Below are positions 1-7,269 of a stretch of 64,000 bases of DNA, one piece after another. Numbering within the stretch: position 1 is the first letter of the stretch; each line of letters begins with the position of its first letter. The notes below the pieces were generated by a model, which was not told where the DNA came from, searched no databases, and saw only the letters and a list, made by a program, of their open reading frames with translations. The stretch lies in NCBI GenBank assembly GCA_963807425.1, contig CAWEBZ010000012.1, positions 248,001 to 312,000 of the forward strand, in the 5' to 3' direction. This stretch comes from VRUE01 sp963807425 (lineage in GTDB: Bacteria > Actinomycetota > Thermoleophilia > Solirubrobacterales > 70-9). A program made the translations under genes and the position numbers.

Positions 1-251
1 GTGCGGGCGAAGCGGCGCAGGGCGTAGAGGATCGAGCCGTCGCCACCGAGCACCAGGCAGAGATCGGGGCTCTCTGGCAGCGAGCTGACCGCCTCGACTC
101 CGGCGGCCGCCTCGCCATGCTTTGCGATCTCCTCTGCGGTCCCCACCAGGCGCCAGCCCGCCTCGCGAGCGGCGGCGCTCACCAACCCCACTGCCTCGGT
201 CGCGGCGGGCGGATGGGAGTGGGTGATCAGCGCTGCGACCCTGCCGCTCAA
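1..251 (-). CDS. nadK: NAD kinase, N-terminal part (cut by window edge)
   Basis: ATP-dependent NAD kinase makes NADP from NAD in the cytosol. The visible 83 residues open with RVAALITHSHPP, a typical nucleotide-binding first strand, and end with CLVLGGDGSILYALRRFAR. The GGDG motif there is the family signature that binds the diphosphate of NAD/ATP. The start is a TTG at 249-251 that overlaps the TGA of tlyA, so the two genes are probably translationally coupled. tlyA followed by nadK is a common order in Actinobacteria and Firmicutes. The C-terminal half lies outside the window, so completeness cannot be judged. Confidence 0.9.
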   Translation of the reverse strand, partial: MSGRVAALITHSHPPAATEAVGLVSAAAREAGWRLVGTAEEIAKHGEAAAGVEAVSSLPESPDLCLVLGGDGSILYALRRFAR

Positions 252-1030
252 GGTTCCACCGCCAGGATCGCCGCCTCTACGTCAGCGACTTCCTCACCGT
301 CTCCACCACACCAGACAAAGGTCTCCAGGTTCCCCTTCGGCCCAGGCAGGCCAGAGGGGGCGAAGCCGCGCACGGCAAGACCGATCTCGCGAGCGGCTAC
401 GGCGACGGCGAGAATCGCCTCACGCCGATCTCCAGCGTCGCGAACCACGCCCTTGCCGACCCGCTCGCGACCCAGCTCGAACTGCGGCTTGACCATCGCC
501 AGAATCTCGCCCCCCGGTGCTAGGCAGCGGGCAACGGCGGGCAACACCTTGGTCAGAGAGATGAAGGAGACATCCACAGTTGCGAGCGAGGGTGCGAAAG
601 AAAGCGTGGCGGGCTGGAGCTCGCGCGCGTTGAGGCGCTCGATCACGGTCACTCGAGCATCCTCGCGCAACTTCAGGTCGAGCTGGCCGTAGGCAACATC
701 CAGCGCCGCGACCCGGGCGGCGCCCCGCTGCAACAGGCAGTCGGTGAAGCCGCCGGTGGAGGCGCCAGCGTCGAGGCAGTCGCGTCCGCTGACGTCGATC
801 CCCAGGGCCGTGAGCGCGTTGTCGAGCTTGATCCCGCCGCGTGAGACGAAGCGCGGGCCCTCGTCGACGATCAGCGTCGCTTCGGGCTCAACCAACTGGC
901 TCGGACGCAGGGCAACCGGCCCGTCTTTTCCCAGCCGCACGGCGCCGGCGCGCACCGCACCCGCCGCGGCCGTGCGCGAGGAAAACAGGCCCTGCTCGGC
1001 CAAAACCGCGTCTATCCGGGCCTTTTTCAT
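248..1030 (-). CDS. tlyA: TlyA family rRNA 2'-O-methyltransferase
   Basis: TlyA proteins methylate ribose 2'-OH groups of 16S and 23S rRNA in the ribosome; the older name is hemolysin A. The 260 residues start with an S4 RNA-binding domain (about 3-60, RIDAVLAEQGLFSSRTAA) followed by an FtsJ/RrmJ-type SAM-dependent methyltransferase fold. The SAM motif DAGASTGGFTDCLLQRGA lies near residue 90, and the KPQFELGR segment near residue 180 carries a lysine of the catalytic set. Length matches the family (about 250-270). It is co-directional with nadK and overlaps its start. Confidence 0.93.
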   Translation of the reverse strand: MKKARIDAVLAEQGLFSSRTAAAGAVRAGAVRLGKDGPVALRPSQLVEPEATLIVDEGPRFVSRGGIKLDNALTALGIDVSGRDCLDAGASTGGFTDCLLQRGAARVAALDVAYGQLDLKLREDARVTVIERLNARELQPATLSFAPSLATVDVSFISLTKVLPAVARCLAPGGEILAMVKPQFELGRERVGKGVVRDAGDRREAILAVAVAAREIGLAVRGFAPSGLPGPKGNLETFVWCGGDGEEVADVEAAILAVEP

Positions 1031-1175
1031 CCGCTGGAACGGTACAGCCGCCCAGCGGCCCTAGCCATTCGTTCGACTTCGGAGACAACTTTTTAACCAG
1101 ACTTAGGCCTCGCCTGGTCTCCTATAGGCCTCGCTTGGCTTGCCCAAGCGTCTGTGATCCCACTCACACACAAAT

Positions 1176-1189
1176 CGCACGTATGTTCG
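1176..1189. promoter_or_regulatory. Possible LexA-type SOS box
   Basis: CGCACGTATGTTCG matches the Gram-positive/actinobacterial LexA operator form CGAAC-N4-GTTCG with one mismatch in one arm. It lies in non-coding DNA next to an element with integrase debris, a place where SOS control would make sense. A single 14-base match is weak evidence and no adjacent SOS gene is visible. Confidence 0.2.
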
Positions 1190-1331
1190 TACGCTGTTCA
1201 AGGATTCGTAGAGGACGACGATAAGGGGTAGAACAACAAACTTCCTGGCTGGGTTCCGCGCCGCCCATATGGCGCTCTTCGCTTCCCACGAAGACGCGTC
1301 CGCGGTGCATCAAGGGCCCACCTACCTCCCA

Positions 1332-1384
1332 CGGATCCACATATATAGAGATACATATCTCTCCTCCCTGTAGTAACCCCAGAA
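1332..1384. repeat. Dispersed intergenic repeat, copy A (att-like)
   Basis: This 53-bp segment contains CGGATCCACATA, then AGAGAT..ATCTCT arms, and ends in TGTAGTAACCCCAGAA. The right part recurs as a direct repeat at 3905-3932, and nearly the whole unit recurs at 9961-10009. Copies A and B bracket a segment with recombinase debris and hicAB, so they may be attachment-site remnants. An intergenic repeat family is the alternative. Confidence 0.5.
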
Positions 1385-1415
1385 ATCGCCTCGCCTCCCC
1401 GGCGGGGCGTTTTCT
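1381..1415. terminator. Intrinsic-terminator-like hairpin
   Basis: AGAAATCGCCTCGCC pairs with GGCGGGGCGTTTTCT across a TCCCC loop, giving a stem of about 15 bp with a short T run on the plus strand. It is related in sequence to the hairpins at 3928-3964 and 6589-6621. No plus-strand gene ends just before it, so it may belong to the repeat unit rather than to a transcript. Confidence 0.5.
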
Positions 1416-1596
1416 GTTGTGTGGGGCTCTAGTAAGCGGAATGCGGGGCATCTACCCCAACCGCGGAAGGGACTCGCGGATCTACCGCAAGCCGCCGTGC
1501 CACGGTCGGTGCCACAGTCCGAAGATGGTTATGCAGACGGCACGGCTCGCAGCTGATTAGCGCCTTCGGACGTTCTCGCTTAGGGTCGCGAGGTCC

Positions 1597-2448
1597 ATGC
1601 CGTTCCAGGCACCCAAGCAGAGTGCGTTCAAGCAATTCGTAATCCTCGACGCCGACGGCGTCGTATCTGCGCTCAGCGCAATCGACGGCGGCCAAGTTGA
1701 CGAGATCCTCACGAGGAGTGCCGAACAGGGCGAGGGTTCAGCCGGCGGCGAACTGGGTCTCGGCCCCGCCAAGGCAAGGGGGAAGAAGTCCAAAACGCGG
1801 AAGGTCGAGGAAGAGATTCGCAAGGCTCGGACGCGGCATGCCACCGCAGCGAAGCTACTGGAAGCACTTCACGCGCGGGAATCAATTGGCGTCGTCGACG
1901 GTCCTCTCGACCTCGAGGTTGCAGCACAGATCCAGGTAGGCATGGTTCTTGAGTTCCGTGCTGAGCTTTTGCTCCATCCGCTGCATCAGGCAGACCAGAT
2001 GCTGAGGTCATTGCTCGATGTAGGTCCGAAGTTCGGCCAAGAGCTTCCAGCGAAGGATCTGAAGGAGATTCTCAAGGTATGGGGCGTCATCACTGGAACC
2101 GGGAGCGCCAGCGCCGCAACGCTGCTCCAACCGACCACCACCGAGAACCAGCTTCCGCGGCTATTGATGCCAGTCCCAGCGAAAGATTTGGAGGTCAAGG
2201 CAGACGACGTTCTGGGCGAGGTAACCATCATCGCCCAGGTCGAGAGGATTCTCGACGAGGGGCAAGATCATCAAGTGATCCGGCTTCTTAGAGGCGGACC
2301 GGCCACGCCGTTGGAGCGCAATGCAATAGAAGAGACGCTGCCGGGTCTCGTTGACGCACTTAACGAGATGAGCATCGACATCTCAGAGGACGACATCGTC
2401 GTCCATGGCCCTGCCTTGCTCCTTCGGGCGATCTGTGCTTATCGCTAG
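1597..2448 (+). CDS. Hypothetical protein, DUF6414-like
   Basis: The protein has 283 residues. Its opening pattern (FVILDADGVVSALSAIDGG) followed by a charged, Gly/Ala/Lys-rich stretch (about 45-75), a putative coiled segment KVEEEIRKARTR and a mixed alpha/beta C-terminal half resembles the DUF6414 family, found in mobile or defence-type accessory regions; the match is from memory and is not strong. No signal peptide or membrane segment is visible. A GAGG Shine-Dalgarno sits 5 nt before the ATG. It is the only plus-strand gene between repeat copies A and B, so it probably belongs to an inserted segment. Function is unknown. Confidence 0.6.
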   Translation: MPFQAPKQSAFKQFVILDADGVVSALSAIDGGQVDEILTRSAEQGEGSAGGELGLGPAKARGKKSKTRKVEEEIRKARTRHATAAKLLEALHARESIGVVDGPLDLEVAAQIQVGMVLEFRAELLLHPLHQADQMLRSLLDVGPKFGQELPAKDLKEILKVWGVITGTGSASAATLLQPTTTENQLPRLLMPVPAKDLEVKADDVLGEVTIIAQVERILDEGQDHQVIRLLRGGPATPLERNAIEETLPGLVDALNEMSIDISEDDIVVHGPALLLRAICAYR

Positions 2449-2618
2449 TAACGCGACTCTAGGGCGTCAACGGCACGATCTCTCCCTCGCTTGGGCATCA
2501 AGGAACTGACGGCAACCGCCCCGTCGGACTATCTGGACGCGGTTCTAAGTGGGTCGGCGAGAATTCGCCGAACAACCGTTCGCCGCCGCTCGCACCACTC
2601 CTCCGCGCACGGCTTCGG

Positions 2619-3153
2619 TTACTCGATGCACGTTCCGATCATCTCCTGGACCAGCCCGACAGCTTTCTTAGCGCTGGTGGGTGAATAATCTCTGCTCTCC
2701 ACCGGCATCATCAAGTCGGGGTTGTCCGGGGAGATGACACCCTCCCTGAGCTTCTCCTCCGAGTGAACGACTGGATCTCGCAACTCGAAGCCAGTCCAAC
2801 GATTCCTTCCAACCTTGCATTTGCCAACCGACGACGAAGCAGCGCTTGAACGTCTCCATGATCTTCGCCTCTTGCCGCGTGGCCCGAGCGAGCTTGGGAA
2901 GTGGACAGTCCGTGTGCTGGCCAAGGGATCCCCGCATCCCTTCGAGAGCTGAAGCCGAAGCGAGAATCGCCACCATCGAAGCCTCCATGCCATCGCCCGC
3001 CTCGCCGTCTTTCTCAGCGGCGTTAGCGCGCTCCTCGGCGATCCGCCACCAGTAGATCCAGAGCGGGACTGACATCAGGACCCGTGGTGTCGGAGCACTT
3101 GCTACCGCCGTTGCTGCCGGCGGCCGAATGACTACGTCCTTCCCATCGTCCAT
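2619..3153 (-). pseudogene. Frameshifted conserved hypothetical gene
   Basis: Two overlapping minus-strand frames read as one protein if joined near 2820-2830. The N-terminal frame gives LWIYWWRIAEERANAAEKD up to FKRCFVVG. The other frame continues CKVGRNRWTGFELRDPVV, then HSEEKLREGVISP, and ends in a helical tail (KKAVGLVQEMIGTCIE). The RDPVVHSEEKLREPV-type segment recalls small conserved actinobacterial proteins of unknown function. In the first frame the sequence after the break turns Arg/Gly/Gln-rich and nonsense-like, which supports a real frameshift. It may be a decayed cargo gene of the same inserted segment as hicAB. Confidence 0.5.
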
Positions 3154-3192
3154 CGACTGGCCAGCGTAGCGGGGGCCACCGTCAGATCGCAG

Positions 3193-3411
3193 TCATGCTG
3201 ACGGTGGCTCGCTATTGCATCGCAGACAGGAGTCCATGCGCTCGCGAACCTCGTCACGACCGCCCGGCAAAAGGTGGCCGTAGAGGGCGAAGGTGGTCTG
3301 GATTTCCGAGTGGCCCATGAACTCCTGAATCGCCTTCGGGTTTGCTCCAGCGTCGATCATCAATGAGGCGAAGGCGTGGATAATCGGGTGATGCCGAGTG
3401 CGCTTACGCAG
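3193..3411 (-). pseudogene. Tyrosine recombinase (phage-type integrase), C-terminal remnant
   Basis: Only the last ~70 residues survive. AFASLMIDAGANPKAIQ, FMGHSEIQTTFALYGH and LLPGGRDEVRERMDSCL match the catalytic C-terminus of actinobacteriophage-type integrases, including the GH motif (box II histidine) and the catalytic-type Tyr in the LYGH segment. The usual HxxRH motif reads HPIIH, so its arginine is gone, and everything upstream is missing. The remnant's 5' edge runs into the 3' end of hicB (3404), as if a deletion or insertion joined the two. This is dead recombinase DNA, good evidence for past site-specific integration here. Confidence 0.8.
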
Positions 3412-3619
3412 CCGTGAGAGGACGGTCCGTCAGCGTCGCCGTGGCGACGTGCAGCGGGCCGCCTTGCTCGCCCTCATCGGCTAGATACAACGCGACGCCC
3501 TCTTGCAGGGACTCGAAGAGCTCGTCAAGAGTGTCACCGGAGGCAAAGCAGCCGGGAAGCTCTGGAACGTCTGCCCAGTAGCTGCCTTCCTCGATATGGA
3601 TACGAGCGGTCAACTCCAT
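3404..3619 (-). CDS. hicB: HicB family antitoxin
   Basis: The 71 residues begin MELTARIHIEEGSYWADVPE and continue LPGCFASGDTLDELFESLQE, the partial RNase-H-like HicB fold that binds and neutralises HicA and often represses the operon. The protein lacks an obvious C-terminal DNA-binding helix-turn-helix or ribbon-helix-helix extension, so it is a minimal HicB. It lies 22 bp downstream of hicA on the same strand, in the toxin-first order usual for hicAB. Its stop codon abuts the integrase remnant, so the last residues may have been reset by a junction. Confidence 0.87.
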   Translation of the reverse strand: MELTARIHIEEGSYWADVPELPGCFASGDTLDELFESLQEGVALYLADEGEQGGPLHVATATLTDRPLTAA

Positions 3620-3641
3620 GACGAATTTCCTTCTCGACTGC

Positions 3642-3836
3642 TCATTGTAGCCCTGCCTGTTTGAGAATCGCGCTGGTCAGCCCAGGCTGGTAGTCGCGGC
3701 CCTTGTGCTGTGGGAGCGTGATCGGACGGCAGCCCTCCTTGGTCATCTTGACCTGGTGCTTGCCACCACGAGCTTGCGTCCAGCCGTTTTCCTTCAGCAG
3801 CTTGATTGCCTTCTTCTGGTTGAGCGTGCCCTTCAT
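3642..3836 (-). CDS. hicA: HicA family mRNA interferase toxin
   Basis: The 64-residue protein has the double-stranded-RNA-binding-like HicA fold. Visible signatures are AIKLLKENGWTQARGGKHQV, where the His of the GGKH segment is the catalytic histidine, and a C-terminal GLTSAILKQAGLQ helix typical of the family. HicA cleaves mRNA and inhibits translation. The ATG at 3834-3836 gives normal family length; the frame stays open further upstream but reads into unrelated sequence. Together with hicB it forms a toxin-antitoxin module, often carried on mobile elements, which fits the recombinase debris beside it. Confidence 0.88.
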   Translation of the reverse strand: MKGTLNQKKAIKLLKENGWTQARGGKHQVKMTKEGCRPITLPQHKGRDYQPGLTSAILKQAGLQ

Positions 3837-3904
3837 CGGCCGCGCCGACCGTAGCCAGCCCGGCGGCGGAATGTTTTGTCTTCCGCTGATGCCGCGGCCT
3901 CGCC

Positions 3905-3932
3905 TATCTCTCCTCCTGTAGTAACCCCAGAA
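3905..3932. repeat. Dispersed intergenic repeat, copy B (att-like)
   Basis: This 28-bp copy, ending in TGTAGTAACCCCAGAA, is identical to part of copy A at 1356-1384 apart from one missing C, and has the same orientation. The two copies enclose about 2.5 kb containing the DUF6414-like gene, the frameshifted gene, the recombinase remnant and hicAB. That arrangement is what attL/attR of a small integrated element would look like. Confidence 0.5.
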
Positions 3933-3964
3933 CTCGCCCCTCCTCCCCGGAGGGGCGAGTTCTG
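3928..3964. terminator. Strong hairpin, possible bidirectional terminator
   Basis: CAGAACTCGCCCCTCC pairs perfectly with GGAGGGGCGAGTTCTG over a TCCCC loop (16 bp). It sits just past the 3' end of the minus-strand flavoenzyme gene (3989) and before hicA, so it could end that transcript. No long T run follows. Compared with 1381-1415 several stem bases differ yet pairing is kept, which suggests selection for structure. Confidence 0.55.
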
Positions 3965-3988
3965 TTGTGTGATCACACGGCGATCCCT

Positions 3989-5152
3989 TTAGGCGGCAAC
4001 GTCCCAGTCTTCCCCGGGACCCGTAGGGAGAATGGCCCTGGTTCCCAGGGCAAATAGGTTGTCGTCGCGTTCGAAACGACGGCCGACAAGTCGGCAGACA
4101 TCGTGCGCGATTCCGACGCCGAAGGTCCAGCCCGAACCGCCTGCTCCACTGAGCAGCAAGCCCGGCGGGTCGAACTCCGCGGTCCAGTGGGTAAGCGTTC
4201 TGCCCCGCATTGGGCGTGCGCCGAGAAGAAGCTCGCCCTCGAGGCCTCTGGACCCAGGAAGCAGGCGCTCCATCTTGCTCCTGACCTCCGCCTCCCACTC
4301 GTTCATCAGTGCCGGGTGAGCACCCGCCGTAACAACCGGATCGTCGTGCTCGGTGATGTCGTTGGTCCCCCCGGCGACCACATGGGTCAGCTGGGGAATG
4401 AAATACCCCAGCTCGTCGTCATCCATCAGAACGTGATCGATGCGCTGCTCGAAGCGCTCGGCCGGGATCCGGATCGTTACTCCTATACCAGCACTCAGCC
4501 CGGCAGCCATTCCGACCAAGTCCTCGACGTCGCTCATGCTCGCGAGGCCAAGCCCCGGCGCAAGGATGAAGAGGTCGGATTTCTGGGTTTTCGCCAGCAT
4601 CGCCGTTTCCTCAACTGAGCGCATCGCAACCGGGGCACCGATCAAAACGTCCTTCGCCCCGCCCAGAACACCCAGGTTCTTGCACTCGCGCTGGATCGCC
4701 GGGATCGCGAGATCGGGCTGGATCACGAACGTATCGAACCAGGCACCATGTGCCCGACCTCCGCATAGCTCACTCTCCTTTGCCGCGCGCCAATTCATCG
4801 GGCTCATCCATGGCTGTTTGGTCGCGTCCTCGTCATCGCTCAGGAAGAGAACGCTCCGCCTGACCAATCCCCACAGCGGATCCGGAGCGGCCCATTCGCA
4901 GAAGGTCAGCGTGTCGCGTGTCCAACGTGGCGAACGCGGCTCCAAGGTTGCGACCGGCTCGATCAAGCCCGCGGCATTCACAAACCCCAGCCCTTGGCTC
5001 AGCGGCGCCGCAGCGTGAACCTGAACGAGAGCACCGTTCTGCGCGAGTGCCAACGCGGTGAAAAGACCGAGCGGGCCGCGGCCGATAATCGTGACCTTCA
5101 GACCAGCAAGCGCGCCGTCCTGGGCCTGAACAAAGCGTCTCTCCTCTGCCAT
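3989..5152 (-). CDS. FAD-dependent oxidoreductase, D-amino-acid oxidase family
   Basis: The 387 residues carry an N-terminal dinucleotide fold (LKVTIIGRGPLGLFTALALA, about 18-37), where the usual GxGxxG reads GRGPLG. The C-terminal signature ARPMRGRTL ... GLLLSGAGGSGWTFGVG is the D-amino-acid oxidase/D-aspartate oxidase (DAO) pattern, with the Arg that holds the substrate carboxylate and the Gly-rich FAD loop. Such enzymes oxidatively deaminate D-amino acids to keto acids, ammonia and H2O2; the exact substrate cannot be read here. AAGGAG precedes the ATG by 8 nt. It stands alone between the hicAB segment and the plus-strand RHH gene. Confidence 0.8.
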   Translation of the reverse strand: MAEERRFVQAQDGALAGLKVTIIGRGPLGLFTALALAQNGALVQVHAAAPLSQGLGFVNAAGLIEPVATLEPRSPRWTRDTLTFCEWAAPDPLWGLVRRSVLFLSDDEDATKQPWMSPMNWRAAKESELCGGRAHGAWFDTFVIQPDLAIPAIQRECKNLGVLGGAKDVLIGAPVAMRSVEETAMLAKTQKSDLFILAPGLGLASMSDVEDLVGMAAGLSAGIGVTIRIPAERFEQRIDHVLMDDDELGYFIPQLTHVVAGGTNDITEHDDPVVTAGAHPALMNEWEAEVRSKMERLLPGSRGLEGELLLGARPMRGRTLTHWTAEFDPPGLLLSGAGGSGWTFGVGIAHDVCRLVGRRFERDDNLFALGTRAILPTGPGEDWDVAA

Positions 5153-5301
5153 TTCCCTGCTCCTTTTCGAATTCCTGAAGGGGACCGATGGGGTATCGAG
5201 AAAAACCTTCCTGGCATAAGCATGGCAGATTTGAGACCATGGTATTCGGCATCGCCGAAAAACGGCGAGCTATCCCGGCCAGAGCAATCGAAAGGAACGC
5301 A

Positions 5302-5829
5302 ATGGACAAGACGATCAAGAACCCCGACATCAAGCCTCGAAAGCGCAAGGCCCTCCGGGCGGGGGAAAACCGCCCGCGCCTCACGGTTCAACTCTCCAGC
5401 GAGCTTCTAGACGCAATCCAGACCCGCGCCGACGAAGAGGCAATCCCGGTCGCGGTCTTCGTAAGGCGTGCCGTGACGAGACTCGTCAGCGAAGTAGACC
5501 AGACGGGAATCGTTTCGAGACGGGAGGTATCAGGGTTCGGTGAGTCGCGTCGTAAAGGGCGGCGAGGCCCCATGCGCCAATGGCCAAAAGGGGTGAGCTA
5601 TGTCGTGGACGCCCACATTGCTGATCGCATCAAGCAGATCTCGGATGACGAGGGCACCAACGTTTCCGCACTCGCTCGTGAGGCCATCGTGCGAGATCTC
5701 GATAGGCAAAACACCGTTCGACGCGTCCTTCTGCAAGACGAGATCGGATTCACCACAAGTGGGGCTCCCCAGAGGGGTCGGGCAGCTCAAAAAACCATGG
5801 ATGAGGCATGGCGTTCAACCAATGAATGA
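5302..5829 (+). CDS. Protein with two ribbon-helix-helix segments
   Basis: From this ATG the protein has 175 residues. Two separate stretches look like MetJ/Arc/CopG ribbon-helix-helix units: RPRLTVQLSSELLDAIQTRA...VFVRRAVTRLV (about 25-65) and VSYVVDAHIADRIKQISDDE...VSALAREAIVRDL (about 95-130). Each has a short beta strand, two helices and the turn between them. A basic N-terminus (KPRKRKALR) fits DNA binding. Two units in one chain would make a pseudo-dimer. AAAGGA lies 6-7 nt before this ATG; another ATG at 5188 with GAAGGGG would add 38 residues. It probably regulates itself or the next gene; no partner is proven. Confidence 0.65.
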   Translation: MDKTIKNPDIKPRKRKALRAGENRPRLTVQLSSELLDAIQTRADEEAIPVAVFVRRAVTRLVSEVDQTGIVSRREVSGFGESRRKGRRGPMRQWPKGVSYVVDAHIADRIKQISDDEGTNVSALAREAIVRDLDRQNTVRRVLLQDEIGFTTSGAPQRGRAAQKTMDEAWRSTNE

Positions 5830-5844
5830 CCGAGGGGGTTGACT

Positions 5845-6561
5845 ATGAATGGCTTTGCTCCAAACCCAGCGCTGGGTGGGAATTCTGGCTGCTTTCTGCC
5901 TGAAGGCCTTTACTTTCGCACGATTCTGCGGACCACCCGCGAGGCTGTGATGGCCGATGCGCCACATGATCCCAGAGCGGGCCAGGAGTTCCGCTGCGTC
6001 TACGAGCGCATCGAGAGCGACGACGATATCTGCGAAGCCACTGAGATCGGGATGCTCGCCGATTTGTCCGGGGCGGAGGCCGAAGAAATGGCTCGCGTGA
6101 TCAAGGTCCTTGGCGCGGGCTCGTCGGCGGAAGTCGTCAACGAGCTGCGGATTTCCTATGCAGCGTGCGTACGGGAGCTCCACGCGAAGCGACGCCTCGC
6201 AGCCAGCGAGGACCTCCTCGGGGACTTGGCGCTCCAGCTTGTCGACCCGATCAGGAGCCTGCCCACTCCGAGTGCGGCGTTTGCGACCGTGAAGACTTTG
6301 GTCGAGCTGCTCTCGCATGTGGGGATCGAACTCGATGCTTGGTCTGCAGCGCTCTGGATTCGGGTCGTCCACCCCAACTCACGGGTCGGCGCATCCAAGG
6401 CCCTGATGAGCCTCGCGGCCGATTACCGCAAACCCCGTAACTCGGCCCAGCGTGGGTCGATTGCGCTGGAGCCACAGTCCGAGTTGAGTAAACGACACAA
6501 AGCCCCACGTAAAAAGAGCAACGACCCGAAACCAGCAATCGGCGGAGAAAACGGTGCTTGA
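5845..6561 (+). CDS. Hypothetical protein
   Basis: I do not recognise this 238-residue protein. It has no signal peptide or membrane span, is mostly helical in the middle (EATEIGMLADLSGAEAEEMA; LLGDLALQLVDPI) and ends in a very basic tail (SKRHKAPRKKSNDPKP) that could touch nucleic acid. A GAGGGGG Shine-Dalgarno stands 6 nt before the ATG. A second in-frame ATG at 5950 would give a 203-residue form. It follows the RHH gene by 15 bp on the same strand and is closed by a hairpin at 6589, so the two likely form a small operon. Confidence 0.6.
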   Translation: MNGFAPNPALGGNSGCFLPEGLYFRTILRTTREAVMADAPHDPRAGQEFRCVYERIESDDDICEATEIGMLADLSGAEAEEMARVIKVLGAGSSAEVVNELRISYAACVRELHAKRRLAASEDLLGDLALQLVDPIRSLPTPSAAFATVKTLVELLSHVGIELDAWSAALWIRVVHPNSRVGASKALMSLAADYRKPRNSAQRGSIALEPQSELSKRHKAPRKKSNDPKPAIGGENGA

Positions 6562-6588
6562 CGCCTCCGCGCAGCCCGGCAATCCCTC

Positions 6589-6621
6589 GAAAACGCCTCG
6601 CCGCTCCGGCGGGGCGTTTTC
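6589..6621 (+). terminator. Rho-independent terminator of the RHH operon
   Basis: GAAAACGCCTCGCCG pairs with CGGCGGGGCGTTTTC (one G-T pair) around a CTC loop, followed by TGTTGT. It begins 27 bp after the stop of the preceding gene and has a TTTT run in the right place for the plus strand. Confidence 0.75.
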
Positions 6622-6723
6622 TGTTGTGGGAGCTCTAGCAGGCCGTATAGGGGCTTTAGCCTCGACGAACTCCAGATCATGGTTCTTCTGGGCTGAAGGC
6701 TCAATAAAGGCGATAATCCCCGC

Positions 6724-7254
6724 GTGACGCGCAGGTGGGGATTGATCGCATCTGGGATCGCAACGGTGGTCCTGCTCTTGGCGATGGCGCCCGCGGACGA
6801 GCGGATGCAGGACACTGGCGGCCCGGGAATAGTCCCCTTTGAGCTGGCGGGGAGCCAGGATCGGGCCGATGAGATCCTTGCCGAATGGGGTGAGGACGGC
6901 CAGGACGCGGCTCGCGAGTCGCTCTGGATCGACTTCGGCTTCCTGGTTGTCTACGGGACCTTTCTCACCCTCGCCCTCGCGGCGATTCGCGACCTCGCCA
7001 GGGAGCGAGGCTGGCGCCGCCTTGCTGCGATCGGCGGGGTCGTCGTCTCCTTCGGCGCCCTCGGCGCCGCGTTCGACGCGCTCGAGAACGTCTGCCTGCT
7101 GCTGACTATCGAGGGCGCCGGCGCCGCGTTTCCCCTACTGGCGACGATCTTCGCCTCCTTCAAGTTCATCCTCCTCGCGACGGCGATTGCCTACCTGCTT
7201 GCCGGCCTGGCGATGCGGCTGCTCAACCGGGGCCCTGCCGCAGAGGCGTCGTAG
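6724..7254 (+). CDS. Conserved membrane protein of unknown function
   Basis: The 176 residues start at GTG and show about four hydrophobic segments: near 5-22, 79-92, 102-122 and 135-160. Between the first and second lies a soluble loop with FELAGSQDRADEILAEWGED, a pattern I associate with a family of small actinobacterial and proteobacterial integral membrane proteins of unknown role. The stop TAG (7252-7254) is in the same frame as the following glycosylase and only 15 bp before its apparent ribosome-binding site, so the two are likely co-transcribed. Confidence 0.7.
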   Translation: MTRRWGLIASGIATVVLLLAMAPADERMQDTGGPGIVPFELAGSQDRADEILAEWGEDGQDAARESLWIDFGFLVVYGTFLTLALAAIRDLARERGWRRLAAIGGVVVSFGALGAAFDALENVCLLLTIEGAGAAFPLLATIFASFKFILLATAIAYLLAGLAMRLLNRGPAAEAS

Positions 7255-7269
7255 ACCCAGGAGGCCGAC

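Larger units (their letters stand above)
1031..1596. other. 566-bp non-coding region at left edge of accessory block
   Basis: I see no convincing protein gene here. The stretch holds a LexA-like palindrome (1176-1189), copy A of a dispersed repeat (1332-1384) and a hairpin (1381-1415), each listed separately. Codon patterns differ from the flanking genes and the base composition is less GC-rich than tlyA. It lies where the conserved tlyA region meets the integrase-remnant block, so it is probably the left junction of an inserted segment. That last point is inference. Confidence 0.5.

Noticed and set aside
3837..4298. N-terminal extension of hicA to over 200 residues
   Set aside because: The extension runs through the terminator hairpin and antisense of the flavoenzyme; HicA alone has normal family length.
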